Origin: an uncultured Bacteroidales bacterium
GTDB lineage: Bacteria; Bacteroidota; Bacteroidia; Bacteroidales; Bacteroidaceae
Direction of reading: 5' to 3'
NCBI GenBank assembly: GCA_902799685.1
Contig: CADCBO010000002.1
Span: forward strand, 1-64,000
Length of the DNA: 64,000 bases
This document shows, in pieces, positions 45,900 through 55,389 of the stretch. Every line of letters begins with the position of its first letter. Position 1 is the first letter of the stretch. A program made the position numbers and the translations under genes. Below the pieces are notes generated by a model that was not told the origin of the DNA, did no database searches, and worked only from the letters and a program-made list of their open reading frames with translations.

Positions 45900-47177
45900 A
45901 TGATTGATGCAGCGAGAGTAAAAATGTTTGGTATGCCTATAGGCACATTGAGATTGGACAACCGTTATGATGTGGTCAGTTTCCAATATGACGATCAGTT
46001 TGCAAATCTGGGTATTGAACCGGCTCCATTGATGATGCCGGTACGGAGAGGGGTTGTCTATTCATTCGGGAATCTGGAGAGAATCACTTTTCAGGGACTT
46101 CCTGGTATGATGGCCGATTCTCTGCCGGATACGTACGGACGGGCTTTGTTTGAAAAGTGGTTGTCATTGAATGGCAGAACCAGCGGTAATGTGATAGAAT
46201 CTCTTTGTTATCTTGGAAGCCGATGCATGGGTGCATTGGAGTTTGAACCTGCACTGCTTGATGACAGCAAATCAGATATTTCATTTGAGATAGATTCTCT
46301 TGTAAATGTAGCCAGTGAGGCACTTGTTGAGAAAGAGAGTTTCAGCACCAATCTGAGCAATGACAGGAAATCGGCAATAGCAGAGATTCTTAGGTTGGGA
46401 ACATCGGCTGGAGGTCAAAGGGCCAAGGCGGTTATCGCATACAATAAATCCACTGGTGAAGTCCGATCCGGTCAGATTCTTGCTCCGGATGGCTTTGACT
46501 ATTACCTTATTAAACTTGACGGAGTGTCGGCAACTGCCGGATTTAAGGAGACCGGAAACTATGGCCGTCTGGAATACTCGTTCTATAAACTGACTCAGAA
46601 GTGTGGAATAGATATGACTGAATGCTCAATTCTGGAGGAGAACGGACGCGCACATTTCATGACAAAACGTTTTGACCGTTCGGACGGAAAGAAACTGCAC
46701 ATGCAGACATTGTGCGGTATTGCGCACTTTGATTACCGCATACACAGGGCATATTCATATGAACAGGCATTTGGTGTCATGAGAATGCTTAAACTGCCAT
46801 ATCCGGAAATCTGCCAGCTATTCAGACGTATGGTCTTCAATGTCGTGTTCCGAAATCAGGATGACCATACAAAGAACATCTCATTCCTGATGGATATTAA
46901 TGGTAATTGGAGATTATCTCCGGCTTACGATATGGGCTATTCATACAATCCTGCAGGTGGCTGGACATCCACTCACCAGATGTCAATCAACAACAAGTTC
47001 GATGATATAACCCGTAAAGACCTATTGGATTGTGCATCGGCCAATGGTATCAAGGATGCATCGGAAATAATAGATGAGGTATGCTCTACAATACCGTTGT
47101 GGCCTGATATAGCCCGTGATTGTGGAGTTCCGCATCAGATGATTGATGGAATTATGCCAAACATTATCCGTTTATAA
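45900..47177 (+). CDS. HipA-like serine/threonine kinase toxin
   Basis: 425 residues. HipA N-terminal domain (about 1-110) and kinase C-terminal part with the catalytic FRNQDDHTKN (D321/D322, N326) and a metal-site SPAYDMG (about 340-346). The family phosphorylates targets such as glutamyl-tRNA synthetase and causes dormancy. The N-terminal GTSAGGQRAKA block holds the usual phosphorylated-serine region. Downstream of the HTH antitoxin by 28 bp in one operon. The antitoxin and operator are intact, so the pair looks functional. Confidence 0.9.
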   Translation: MIDAARVKMFGMPIGTLRLDNRYDVVSFQYDDQFANLGIEPAPLMMPVRRGVVYSFGNLERITFQGLPGMMADSLPDTYGRALFEKWLSLNGRTSGNVIESLCYLGSRCMGALEFEPALLDDSKSDISFEIDSLVNVASEALVEKESFSTNLSNDRKSAIAEILRLGTSAGGQRAKAVIAYNKSTGEVRSGQILAPDGFDYYLIKLDGVSATAGFKETGNYGRLEYSFYKLTQKCGIDMTECSILEENGRAHFMTKRFDRSDGKKLHMQTLCGIAHFDYRIHRAYSYEQAFGVMRMLKLPYPEICQLFRRMVFNVVFRNQDDHTKNISFLMDINGNWRLSPAYDMGYSYNPAGGWTSTHQMSINNKFDDITRKDLLDCASANGIKDASEIIDEVCSTIPLWPDIARDCGVPHQMIDGIMPNIIRL

Positions 47178-47195
47178 CATCACCCATGTGTCGGA

Positions 47196-47697
47196 TTATT
47201 TGAGATTCCAGCTCTGAATGAGCAATATTATGCTTGCATTAAGGGCATAAGTTGCTCCCAAACCCTTATAGTCAGTTCTGGAACCGGTAATAGCGAATCG
47301 GATTTTTGATTCCGTATAATCCGCACCGTAAAGATATGTGCTGATTCTCCTGCGATACTTCCAATCAAGAGCTAAACCGGCTTGTGTCCTGAAACCGCTA
47401 ATTCTACTGGATTCAAAAGAGTCATTACTGTTATCTCTAGGAGTATCTGAATCTTGATATATAAAAGAAACGCCTATGCCTACAAATGGCGTAAGTGAAA
47501 GATTTGAATTATCCAACACCCTGTATCCTGGATCCGCTGAAACATAGCACGTCCTGACATTCCTTCCTTTAGTCCAGTTATAGTCATATTCACCCTTCAT
47601 CCCAATTTCTTAAAGATTGGTCATAGAGATTCTGGGCGGATAAAGAGGAAAAGGCCATGGATAATGTCAGTATACACAAGGATTTGAGCTTAAACAT
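47196..47697 (-). pseudogene. Frameshifted outer-membrane beta-barrel protein
   Basis: From 47697 a signal peptide (MFKLKSLCILTLSMAFSSL then SAQ) opens a frame that stops about 36 codons in (near 47590). A second frame, beginning MKGEYDYNWTKGRNVR at 47600, carries beta-barrel-like strands to 47196 and ends in ASIILLIQSWNLK. The total of 502 bp is not a multiple of three, so a 1-base frameshift separates them. The protein is also short for such a barrel, so an internal deletion is possible. Next to hipBA, 18 bp after hipA on the opposite strand. Confidence 0.7.
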
Positions 47698-47829
47698 AAA
47701 ATCTGTATTATTATGAGGATATTTGTAACGGCAAAAGTACACTTTTGTTTGGTTACAAGAGCTTATGTCTTTTGTTTTTTTATATATTTGTAGAAAAGAA
47801 GTATTATTAACCTTATAAACATCACGAAT

Positions 47830-48369
47830 ATGAGTAACAAGTACGCAGGAACCCAGACCGAGAAGAATCTGGAGGCAGCATTTGCCGGAGAGTCAATGGC
47901 ACGTAACAAGTACACCTATTTTGCATCAAAGGCCAAGAAAGATGGTTTTGAGCAGATAGCAGCCATTTTTGAGGAGACAGCAAACAATGAGAAGGAGCAC
48001 GCCAAACTTTGGTTCAAGGAGCTGGAGGGCATAGGTGATACCGCTCAGAACCTGGGCGCCGCAGCTGACGGTGAGAACTATGAGTGGACCGATATGTACG
48101 AGGGCTTTGCCAAGACTGCCCAGGAAGAGGGATTCCCCGAACTGGCAGCACGTTTCCGTATGGTTGCCGCTATTGAGAAACAGCACGAGGAGCGTTACCG
48201 TGCACTGCTCAAGAACGTTGAGACCGCAAAGGTGTTTGAGAAATCAGAGGTTAAGGTTTGGGAATGCCGCAATTGCGGTCATATCGTAGTTGGCACCAAG
48301 GCTCCGCAGATCTGCCCGGTCTGCCAGCATCCGCAGGCCTTCTTTGAAGTCCACAAGGAAAACTATTAA
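47830..48369 (+). CDS. rbr: Rubrerythrin
   Basis: 179 residues. N-terminal ferritin-like di-iron domain with ExxH-type ligands ([22 protein letters not shown]), and a C-terminal rubredoxin domain with two Cys pairs (CRNCGH and CPVC). It reduces hydrogen peroxide in anaerobes. A -7 box TATATTTG is at 47783-47790. The stop lies directly at the beginning of repeat element 2. Confidence 0.95.
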   Translation: MSNKYAGTQTEKNLEAAFAGESMARNKYTYFASKAKKDGFEQIAAIFEETANNEKEHAKLWFKELEGIGDTAQNLGAAADGENYEWTDMYEGFAKTAQEEGFPELAARFRMVAAIEKQHEERYRALLKNVETAKVFEKSEVKVWECRNCGHIVVGTKAPQICPVCQHPQAFFEVHKENY

Positions 48370-48498
48370 ATTGAGAATTGAGAATTTAAAATTGAGAATT
48401 ATAAAAAATGACGATCCTTTCGAATCGTCATTTTTTTATGTCGCGGGAATTAACGCAGGTGCGTGTAATTCTCAATTCTCAATTTTCAATTCTCAATT
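48368..48498. repeat. AATTGAGAATTG inverted-repeat element 2 (rbr/apbE)
   Basis: Arms of AATTGAGAATTG units at 48368-48401 and 48467-48498 (inverted). Between them a terminator and the palindrome ACGCAGGTGCGT at 48453-48464, within ATTAACGCAGGTGCG shared with 8566-8580. It supplies the last codons and stop of apbE. Confidence 0.85.
48403..48437. terminator. Bidirectional terminator between rbr and apbE
   Basis: AAAAAATGACGAT and ATCGTCATTTTTT, perfect 13-bp stem with an 8-nt loop, A-run and T-run at the two ends. Confidence 0.88.
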
Positions 48499-49489
48499 GT
48501 GGCGCAGAGGAGACCGTTCCCATTGTGCCGTCGGGGGTCTGGTAGATCAGGTAGGCCTGGAATTCGGGGCGCCGGGCCAGGAGGGCCTGGGCACTGTCAA
48601 GACCCATTACCATCATTGAGGTGGCAAGGGCATCGGCGGTGGCGCAATCGGGTGCAAAGACTGTAGCTGAGAGCAGGCTGTGGCTTACGGGTTGGCAGGT
48701 GTGCGGATCGATGGTGTGGGCGTATTTGCGGCCGTCCCTGACGTAGAAATTGCGGTAGTTGCCCGATGTGGCCATAGCTATGTCCGTGATCGGTATCACG
48801 GTCTGGAGCTCATTGTTTACGGAGAGTGAGTCATCGACAGGCTTGCTTATGCCTATATTCCAGAGCTTGCCCTTGGGATTATGTCCGCTGACCACAATCT
48901 CACCGCCAATCTCAACCATAAAGTCATTTATGCCTTTGGAGCGGAGCATATCGGCCACCATGTCACAGCCGAACCCCTTTGCTATGGCGCTGCAGTCCAG
49001 CATGATACGCGGATCATCCTTTTCAATTATGCCATTGACTTCATGAATCTTGTTATAGCCGGTTATCTCTAACATGCTGTCAATGGTTGCCTGGCTTATG
49101 TTCTGGGCGTGCTTGAATCCGAATCCCCAAGCATTGACGGCTGGAGCTACGGTTATATCGAAAGCTCCGTTTGTCCAATCCGATATTTCCATTGCGCGGC
49201 GGAATACCTTCAGAAAGAGTTGGTCACCAACCAGCATGACTTCCGAATTATTGACCTGAGATATTGTTGACTCCGGGTTGAACATGGAGAGCGCGTTGTC
49301 CACAAGCGCCAGAGTTTGCTCTATATCGGGCTGGAGGTCAGCGTTGTAGAAGTATGTGATGTTGTAGTTGGTACCGAACACCAGACCCTGCGCCTTGCGG
49401 AACTCGGGTTTGGCGGGCTTGCTCTGGGACAGGATAACGATTGTACCTATTATCAGAAACGCCAGGAAAGGGTAGTGCCACCTTTTCAT
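48479..49489 (-). CDS. apbE: FAD:protein FMN transferase
   Basis: 336 residues with an N-terminal membrane anchor or signal (about 7-22). ApbE motifs seen are ESTISQVN, a VNAWGFGFK segment, DCSAIAKGFGCDMVA, GGEIVVSG and HTIDPHT (the last with the metal-binding Asp). It attaches FMN to RNF/NQR-type proteins in the periplasm. The C-terminal LRIEN and stop come from repeat element 2. Gene end overlaps the element; operon with mntP (4-bp gap). Confidence 0.93.
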   Translation of the reverse strand: MKRWHYPFLAFLIIGTIVILSQSKPAKPEFRKAQGLVFGTNYNITYFYNADLQPDIEQTLALVDNALSMFNPESTISQVNNSEVMLVGDQLFLKVFRRAMEISDWTNGAFDITVAPAVNAWGFGFKHAQNISQATIDSMLEITGYNKIHEVNGIIEKDDPRIMLDCSAIAKGFGCDMVADMLRSKGINDFMVEIGGEIVVSGHNPKGKLWNIGISKPVDDSLSVNNELQTVIPITDIAMATSGNYRNFYVRDGRKYAHTIDPHTCQPVSHSLLSATVFAPDCATADALATSMMVMGLDSAQALLARRPEFQAYLIYQTPDGTMGTVSSAPQLRIEN

Positions 49490-49492
49490 GAA

Positions 49493-50065
49493 TCAAGCGG
49501 TTAAATGTTCTACAAGAATCTTTACGCCTATTCCAATCAGGATTATGCCGCCGATGATTTCCACCGGAAAGCTGATGCGCTTGCCTGCGTATGCACCTAT
49601 CACGAATCCCGCCACAGAGAACAGGAACGATCCTATGGCAATGATGGTTACCGGCAGCAGAATGCTAGCAAACGTATCGTAGCCTGAGCAGCCGAATGAA
49701 AGACCTACCGCCAGAGCGTCAATGCTGGTGGCGATTGCCATCGTGATAGTGGTGGAGAATTTTGAAGGGTCGAAAGATTTCTCGTCTTCATCGGTCTTGA
49801 GCCCGCTCAGTATCATCCTGCCGCCCAGAAATGCCAGCAGACCGAATGCAATCCAGTGGTCCCAGCGCTCCAGAGCATTGCTGAAAGAGCTTATGCCTAG
49901 CCAGCCTATCATGGGCATGATGCCCTGGAACAGCCCGAACATGAGGGCTGTCACAAGCATGGTCCTGAGCACAAGCCTGCGCTGAATGAGTCCGCTGGTT
50001 ATGGATACCGTAAAGCAGTCCATTGCCAGCGCCACGGACAGAAGAATGAGGTCTAGGATTGACAT
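49493..50065 (-). CDS. mntP: Manganese efflux pump MntP
   Basis: 190 residues, six membrane segments arranged as two repeats. The conserved acidic residues occur in ALAMDCFTVS (N-half) and ATSIDALAVGLS (C-half), as in MntP. It exports Mn(II). It lies 13 bp downstream of the GT2 gene and 3 bp upstream of apbE. No yybP-ykoY riboswitch is visible in front of it, so regulation differs from the enterobacterial gene. Confidence 0.9.
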   Translation of the reverse strand: MSILDLILLSVALAMDCFTVSITSGLIQRRLVLRTMLVTALMFGLFQGIMPMIGWLGISSFSNALERWDHWIAFGLLAFLGGRMILSGLKTDEDEKSFDPSKFSTTITMAIATSIDALAVGLSFGCSGYDTFASILLPVTIIAIGSFLFSVAGFVIGAYAGKRISFPVEIIGGIILIGIGVKILVEHLTA

Positions 50066-50078
50066 CGGGATAGTAACG

Positions 50079-51035
50079 TTACTTGAGCTCTTTCTCTATC
50101 TTGTAATCGTTGCGGTTCTGCGAGCTGCGGCTTATCAACTCTGCCACAAATCCCGACAGGAACATGAGCGTACCCATGATCATGCCTGTCAGGGCTATGT
50201 AGAAATAGGGATTTGAAGTGATGAGATTGCCATGAATTCCGTGAGCCAGACAGACAAGCTTGTTCACGCCTATTATTATGATGGCTATGAAGCATATCAT
50301 GAACATGACTGATCCCCAAAGACCAAAGAAGTGCATGGGTTGCTTGCCGAAACGGTTCAGGAACCAGAGTGACATAAGGTCCAGATAGCCGTTCACAAAG
50401 CGGTCCAGGCCGAACTTGGTCTTGCCGTACTTGCGGGCCTGATGGTGAACCACCTTCTCGCCTATATTGCCGAATCCGGCGTTCTTGGCCAGGAACGGTA
50501 TGTAGCGGTGCATCTCGCCATAAACCTCAATGTTCTTGACAACCTCGCGGCGATAGGCCTTGAGGCCGCAGTTCATGTCATGTAGCTTGAGCCCGGTAAC
50601 CTTGCGTGCGGTCCAGTTGTATATCTTGGAGGGAATGTTCTTGCTCAGAGTGCCGTCATAACGCTTTTTCTTCCAGCCCGATACCAGGTCATAGCCGTCC
50701 TCGCGGATCATGCGAACCATCTCGGGCACTTCCTCAGGGCTGTCCTGAAGGTCGGCGTCCATGGTCACCACAATATCGCCCTGGGCCATATCGAACCCGC
50801 AGAATAGGGCAGGGGACTTGCCGTAGTTGCGGCGGAACTTTATGCCCTTTACTATGTCGGGGTTATCGGCCTTGAGTCCTTCAATTATCTTCCAGGAGTC
50901 ATCGGTGCTGCCGTCATCCACAAAAATCACCTCATAACTGAAGTTGTTCTGTTCCATTACGCGGCCTATCCATGCGAACAGTTCCGGAATCGACTCCGCT
51001 TCATTAAGCAGCGGTACAATAATTGAAATATCCAT
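50079..51035 (-). CDS. Membrane-anchored GT2 glycosyltransferase (GtrB-like)
   Basis: 318 residues. GT-A domain with IIVPLLNEAESI, VFVDDGSTDDSW and TMDADLQDSP, followed by two C-terminal membrane segments (about 232-258 and 270-300) as in bactoprenol glucosyltransferases such as GtrB. It probably transfers a hexose to a polyprenyl phosphate on the inner leaflet. Operon with DUF4199 upstream (1-bp gap) and mntP downstream. Confidence 0.86.
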   Translation of the reverse strand: MDISIIVPLLNEAESIPELFAWIGRVMEQNNFSYEVIFVDDGSTDDSWKIIEGLKADNPDIVKGIKFRRNYGKSPALFCGFDMAQGDIVVTMDADLQDSPEEVPEMVRMIREDGYDLVSGWKKKRYDGTLSKNIPSKIYNWTARKVTGLKLHDMNCGLKAYRREVVKNIEVYGEMHRYIPFLAKNAGFGNIGEKVVHHQARKYGKTKFGLDRFVNGYLDLMSLWFLNRFGKQPMHFFGLWGSVMFMICFIAIIIIGVNKLVCLAHGIHGNLITSNPYFYIALTGMIMGTLMFLSGFVAELISRSSQNRNDYKIEKELK

Positions 51036-51036
51036 A

Positions 51037-51630
51037 TTACTTGAGTCTTAGTCTTTTAGCGGTTATGAGTCCTATTATCAGGGAAAGTATGTTGCCCCAC
51101 ATGAGCGATGACTGTATCAGCTGCTTGGTCTTGCCCGATGCAGGGAGTGAGCAGAACCATGATATGGTCTGCTGCATCAACTCCATAGTCTTGTTGTATT
51201 GTTCCACCTGGGCAGGGTCGGTCATGGTCTGAGTAACTGCCTGTGAGGACTGCATTATCAGGTCCATGCGTGCCATAAGTCCGTTGGCCAGCGCCCCGTT
51301 GTCCAGAAAACGCAGATAGAGGTATGCCGCCATACATGAGAGCACCGTGGCAAACAGAAATGTCAGGATGGAGAGCATCCATGACAGGGGGAACGGGAAG
51401 AACGGTATGCTGGTGGAGTCGCGGAAATGCCTTATCAGGAAGAATGCCACCACCGGGATGCCCAGAAGCAGCGGAAAAGAGAGAAGCGACAGGGCTGTGT
51501 ATTTTACCGTCATGGCGGTAAAGAGATACACCAGTATCATGTACAGGCCCAGATATGTGCCCAGCGTCATTGATACCTGCAGCAGGTTGATTTTTACAAC
51601 TTTCTTGCCCTCCTGTTCTTCCATAATCAT
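51037..51630 (-). CDS. DUF4199 membrane protein
   Basis: Start at 51630 or 51624 (MIMEEQEGKKVVKINLL). About 197 residues with four membrane segments and an N-terminal cytoplasmic piece, matching the DUF4199 family, frequent in Bacteroidetes and of unknown function. One base separates it from the GT2 gene, and these are regularly adjacent in the phylum. A -7 box TAAATTTG (minus strand) is at 51642-51649. Confidence 0.85.
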   Translation of the reverse strand: MIMEEQEGKKVVKINLLQVSMTLGTYLGLYMILVYLFTAMTVKYTALSLLSFPLLLGIPVVAFFLIRHFRDSTSIPFFPFPLSWMLSILTFLFATVLSCMAAYLYLRFLDNGALANGLMARMDLIMQSSQAVTQTMTDPAQVEQYNKTMELMQQTISWFCSLPASGKTKQLIQSSLMWGNILSLIIGLITAKRLRLK

Positions 51631-51670
51631 ATTATAATCCGCAAATTTAATCATTTCTTTTGATTGCCGA

Positions 51671-51700
51671 TTGCAGAATGAAATAAAAGCAGTACCTTCG
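51671..51700 (+). promoter_or_regulatory. Promoter of the SRP RNA
   Basis: TTG at 51671-51673, 19-bp spacer, TACCTTCG at 51693-51700 (one mismatch to TAnnTTTG). Start expected near 51705. Confidence 0.65.
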
Positions 51701-51703
51701 CAC

Positions 51704-51808
51704 TCGGGTAAGTCCTACACGGCCAGCTCCCTTCCAACCCTCCAGGGCTTGACGGCAGCAAAGGTACGTCGGTTGTAGCGGCGCGATGCAGTCAGCTTAC
51801 CCATTCCA
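51704..51808 (+). ncRNA. ffs: Signal recognition particle RNA (4.5S-type)
   Basis: A folded RNA of about 100 nt. GGGTAAG (51706-51712) pairs with CTTACCC (51796-51802) to close the long hairpin; the apical part has the SRP domain IV arrangement CCAGGGCTTGACGGCAGCA with the conserved AGG and AGCA sides of the Ffh-binding loop. GTCCTACACGGCCAGC and TTGTAGCGG are typical of Bacteroidetes SRP RNAs. It binds Ffh and targets membrane proteins. A promoter and terminator are visible. Confidence 0.85.
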
Positions 51809-51863
51809 TAGAAGGAGACCATTTCTGGCCTCCTTCTTTTTTTGGAATGGGTAAGCTGACTGC
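51788..51863. repeat. 20-bp perfect inverted repeat of the SRP RNA 3' end
   Basis: GCAGTCAGCTTACCCATTCC (51788-51807) and its exact complement at 51844-51863, flanking the SRP terminator. The second copy is outside the RNA and reads back into its 3' end. Confidence 0.8.
51811..51843 (+). terminator. SRP RNA terminator
   Basis: GAAGGAGACC (51811-51820) and GGCCTCCTTC (about 51827-51836) pair with one mismatch, followed by seven Ts. Confidence 0.85.
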
Positions 51864-51880
51864 GTCAGAACCTTTTTTTA

Positions 51881-51914
51881 GTTTCCTAACGGAAACAGGC
51901 CGACCTCCGGTCGG
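51881..51914. terminator. Two tandem hairpins before the patatin gene end
   Basis: GTTTCC/GGAAAC (51881-51896) and CCGACC/GGTCGG (51900-51914). They sit 20 bp before the stop of the convergent patatin gene and could serve as its terminator. Confidence 0.45.
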
Positions 51915-51936
51915 GTACATTCGCATGCTTTATCAT

Positions 51937-54378
51937 TTAGAAATCAAAGCCGATGGAGGCATAGACGCTGAAGCCCGGTTCAAAGTTGCTCCACTGGGCC
52001 GCAATCCTGAGCGGGCCTACCATAGTCTGGTGTGAATACTCCGCGCCATAGGCGTAAATGGGGTCAACACCAAGCAATTCATCTAAATTATTTCCGTCTT
52101 TGAACAGTCCGGCACGCACAGTCAGATAATTCTTACCGTAAAAACGATAACGCATATCCATTTGGGCCGTTGCACTCAATGGCCAGCAATAGCGGAATCC
52201 TGATGGTAATCCAAAGAACGGCATCTGGTTCTCAATATACCTTTCAGCTAAAAAACCGCCCGATGCAGGGGTATGCTTGGGGTTCATATAAACCGAATTT
52301 TCGACAGTATACCACCCTACATGGATGTTTGGCAGAAGGGTAAGACGCTTTCCAAGTGACAATGCCGCTTCAAGGCTCGCAGATACTACTCCGTATGGCT
52401 TGACAGAACCGTAGTCTGCGGCATATTCACCAACCAGTTGATATGTCTCCGGATCAAGTTCTATGTAGTAGTATCCTTTAAAGACATATCGGCCTTTTAT
52501 GGAGCCACGGATGCCCCGCTGCGGGAAATAACTGTCATCAAAGGTACTAAACCTTAGAGCGGCAAAGGCTGACAGCCAATAACTCTTCCAGTCCCATCTG
52601 TTGAGGTAGTTATATTCATTCACATGACGTTCATACGGATTCATCTCAACTGTGAGTCCTGTCCTGAAAGATCCGTATGTCATTCTGGAATCCTCAAAAT
52701 ATATGTCATATTTTGTGGAAAAGAGCTTTTCGTTGGTGTCAGACAAGTATCCCATTGGTGTATTGATAAGCTTGGCTTGAGCGGATATCCCTATGGATGG
52801 GAGTCCGATCCTGGGCTTGACGGACCCTTCCAACGTCAGGGATGGGTCAACGCCCAGTACAAGGTTGACAGCCATACGGGGACCAGACAGTTGGCGTGTT
52901 CCAAGCCCTAGGTATATAGCCGCCGCAACAGCCTCATCAGTGTCGGCTCTTAAACCAAGGGCAAAATCGTTTATCTGGCCTTTCTGGCAGTCAAACACCA
53001 GGGTATATGGCTCTGCTTTCCCTTCCAGATGGTATGTCACTGCTTCAAATGCGTTGGTACCGTAAATGCTATGCAGCATCTTATCCACAATGGTTTTGTC
53101 ATACAGACCGTCTTCGGGGTAAGCGCTTTTGTGCAGTATCTTGTCCTTTTCATCCTGGCGTATTCCGGTAAATAGTACCTGGCTTACCCGTACTTTCTGC
53201 TGCGCCAGGTTCACTGATGGTGCCGGATGTGATACCGGAGGCTCTTCCTTACCTGAAACTCTAGAAGCGATATTTTCAAAAAACTCCTTGTGCTCCAAGG
53301 CATTACGATAACCTTGATCGATTATGTCATCAACACTTCTGTCATCAAATGAAAGCATGGTATAACCGGGCAGTTCATGGTGTACGTTAAGGTCAACCAT
53401 CTCCATTGCGGGACCCATTGCAGTGGATGCCAGCAGGACGATTGTCTGCATAAGGAAAGATGCCGGTGAGTTCAGTTCGTTCAGCTTACGGTGTATGGTC
53501 ATATCCGAGCCGATGATAATGTCGGCGCCCATCTCACGGGCCAGGTCAACCGGGAAGTTGTTGCGCATGCCGCCGTCCAGCAGAACAGCCCCTTTGTCAC
53601 GCACGGCCCTGAAATAGAATGGAATGGCCATGGTGGAGCGTAATGCTGTCGTGATGTTGCCGCTTGTCCAGTATTTAGGTGTCAGGGTATAAAGGTCTGT
53701 AGCTACGCAAGCAAAGGGTATAGGCAGGTCGGCAAAACTTATGCTGTCCTGGTAACCTACGCTCACTGAACTGAGCAGATTTCGGACGTTAAGCCCGTAC
53801 AGGACACCGTCAGGCAATCCCAGCCCCATTCTGGATATTGACTCCTGAAGCATGTCGGTTGAACTCAGACCTGCTTCCTCGGCCATTATCTCTGCCACAC
53901 GTTCCAGTTCCTGCCGCTGTGCCAGGTCTGCGTTCTTATAATGGAAGGGAATGCGCATCAAGTAGTGTTCCTGGTATGTCTTCATCTTGTATGACACATA
54001 TTCATCGGGCACATTGTCCGACATCATCACGGGCCAGTTTATTTCACGTACCAGTGAATCCAGCTGGTCATGCTTGTATCCCAATGCATAGAGGCCGCCC
54101 AGCAGACCACCCATACTGGTGCCGGTTACTACATCGACAGGTATTCCCAACTCTTCAATGTATTTGATTACTCCCAAATGTGCCATTCCACGCGCACCGC
54201 CTCCGGCCAGAACCAGACCTACTGTGGGGCGGTATTGACGTATAGAATCCAACCTGGCACGGACTTTGGCAAATGCCACAGAGTCAGCCTTAGGGTCAGC
54301 GCTGGGAATGATCTGTGCCTGTGTAACTCCGGACAGCAACAACGCTATGATTATGGCAAAGCAGCGAAACTGTTTCAT
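51937..54378 (-). CDS. Patatin-like phospholipase with outer-membrane barrel
   Basis: 813 residues. Signal peptide (to about residue 21), patatin domain (about 50-260) with the oxyanion GGGARG, nucleophile GTSMG and the catalytic Asp in DGGMRNNFP, then a POTRA-like region (about 400-470) and a C-terminal surface-antigen beta barrel (about 480-813) ending in F. This is the PlpD type Vd autotransporter layout. It is expected to display a lipolytic domain at the surface or release it. Confidence 0.92.
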   Translation of the reverse strand: MKQFRCFAIIIALLLSGVTQAQIIPSADPKADSVAFAKVRARLDSIRQYRPTVGLVLAGGGARGMAHLGVIKYIEELGIPVDVVTGTSMGGLLGGLYALGYKHDQLDSLVREINWPVMMSDNVPDEYVSYKMKTYQEHYLMRIPFHYKNADLAQRQELERVAEIMAEEAGLSSTDMLQESISRMGLGLPDGVLYGLNVRNLLSSVSVGYQDSISFADLPIPFACVATDLYTLTPKYWTSGNITTALRSTMAIPFYFRAVRDKGAVLLDGGMRNNFPVDLAREMGADIIIGSDMTIHRKLNELNSPASFLMQTIVLLASTAMGPAMEMVDLNVHHELPGYTMLSFDDRSVDDIIDQGYRNALEHKEFFENIASRVSGKEEPPVSHPAPSVNLAQQKVRVSQVLFTGIRQDEKDKILHKSAYPEDGLYDKTIVDKMLHSIYGTNAFEAVTYHLEGKAEPYTLVFDCQKGQINDFALGLRADTDEAVAAAIYLGLGTRQLSGPRMAVNLVLGVDPSLTLEGSVKPRIGLPSIGISAQAKLINTPMGYLSDTNEKLFSTKYDIYFEDSRMTYGSFRTGLTVEMNPYERHVNEYNYLNRWDWKSYWLSAFAALRFSTFDDSYFPQRGIRGSIKGRYVFKGYYYIELDPETYQLVGEYAADYGSVKPYGVVSASLEAALSLGKRLTLLPNIHVGWYTVENSVYMNPKHTPASGGFLAERYIENQMPFFGLPSGFRYCWPLSATAQMDMRYRFYGKNYLTVRAGLFKDGNNLDELLGVDPIYAYGAEYSHQTMVGPLRIAAQWSNFEPGFSVYASIGFDF

Positions 54379-54535
54379 AAATTATTATCCTAAAACAACG
54401 TCAAGCACCATCATCAGTGTATTCCTTATAGTTCCCTCTTTTTTTGCAAAGTTATTTCTTTTTCCTGTATGAGAAAAGATTCTTATCTTTGCTTGTGTTA
54501 GCAAACAGATAGCAAACAATTCAATTAAGATATTT

Positions 54536-55387
54536 ATGAAACTTGAAGGACGTAGAGAGAGCAGTAATGTGGATGACCGTCGCGGTCAGACCATGAAGAG
54601 GGCCGGTGGGCTTGGTTTGGGAGGTGCCCTGATAGTAGGTTTGCTTACCCTGATATTCGGAGGTGACCCGTCGGATGTGATAAACCAGCTGGGTGGTGGA
54701 GTTGAATATCAGCAGAACTACACCCCAAGTGCCGAAGAGGAGGAACTGGCCACATTCTCAAAGAAGATTCTGGCAGGTACTGAGGATGTTTGGACAAAAC
54801 TGTTCAAGCAGATGGGACGTGAATATATCCCGCCCAAACTGGTACTCTATTCGGGTTCCGTACAGACCGGAGGAGGAATGGCTACATCAGAAAGCGGACC
54901 TTTCTATTACAGTGTTGACCAGGCTGTCTATATAGACCTATCTTTCTTCATGAACATGAAGCGTGAGATTGGTGCCGACGGTGATTTTGCCTACGCATAC
55001 GTGATTGCGCATGAGGTGGGGCACCATGTTCAGAACCTGCTTGGCACGCTTGGTCAGGTACATTCCAGGCAGCAGAGGGTAAGCGAGCAGGAAAAGAACC
55101 AGCTGAGCGTACGCCTGGAGCTGCAGGCCGATTTCTATGCCGGAGTGTGGGCCTATTATGACAACAAGCTGTTCGGATCACTTGAGGACGGTGACATAGA
55201 GGAGGGACTTGCCGTCGCAGCCAAGATAGGCGATGACTATCTGCAGAAAAAAGCTTACGGACGTACCATGCCCGAAACATTCAACCACGGAACATCGGCT
55301 CAGCGCTCCAAATGGCTCAAGAAAGGCATATACGGCGGTAACATAAATGACGGCGACACATTCTCGCCATCGTACCAGAACCTGTAA
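54536..55387 (+). CDS. Neutral zinc metallopeptidase (YpfJ-like)
   Basis: 283 residues. One N-terminal membrane segment (about 23-40) then the PF04228-type peptidase domain with zinc motif HEVGHH and a downstream ELQADFYAG glutamate ligand. It acts in the periplasm; substrates unknown. A -7 box TATCTTTG is at 54484-54491. It ends 2 bp from the serpin stop on the opposite strand. Confidence 0.92.
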   Translation: MKLEGRRESSNVDDRRGQTMKRAGGLGLGGALIVGLLTLIFGGDPSDVINQLGGGVEYQQNYTPSAEEEELATFSKKILAGTEDVWTKLFKQMGREYIPPKLVLYSGSVQTGGGMATSESGPFYYSVDQAVYIDLSFFMNMKREIGADGDFAYAYVIAHEVGHHVQNLLGTLGQVHSRQQRVSEQEKNQLSVRLELQADFYAGVWAYYDNKLFGSLEDGDIEEGLAVAAKIGDDYLQKKAYGRTMPETFNHGTSAQRSKWLKKGIYGGNINDGDTFSPSYQNL

Positions 55388-55389
55388 TC

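Noticed and set aside
49493-50065. Manganese riboswitch (yybP-ykoY) for mntP
   Set aside because: Only 13 bp separate mntP from the preceding gene, and the operon promoter region at 51.63-51.70 kb shows no such structure.
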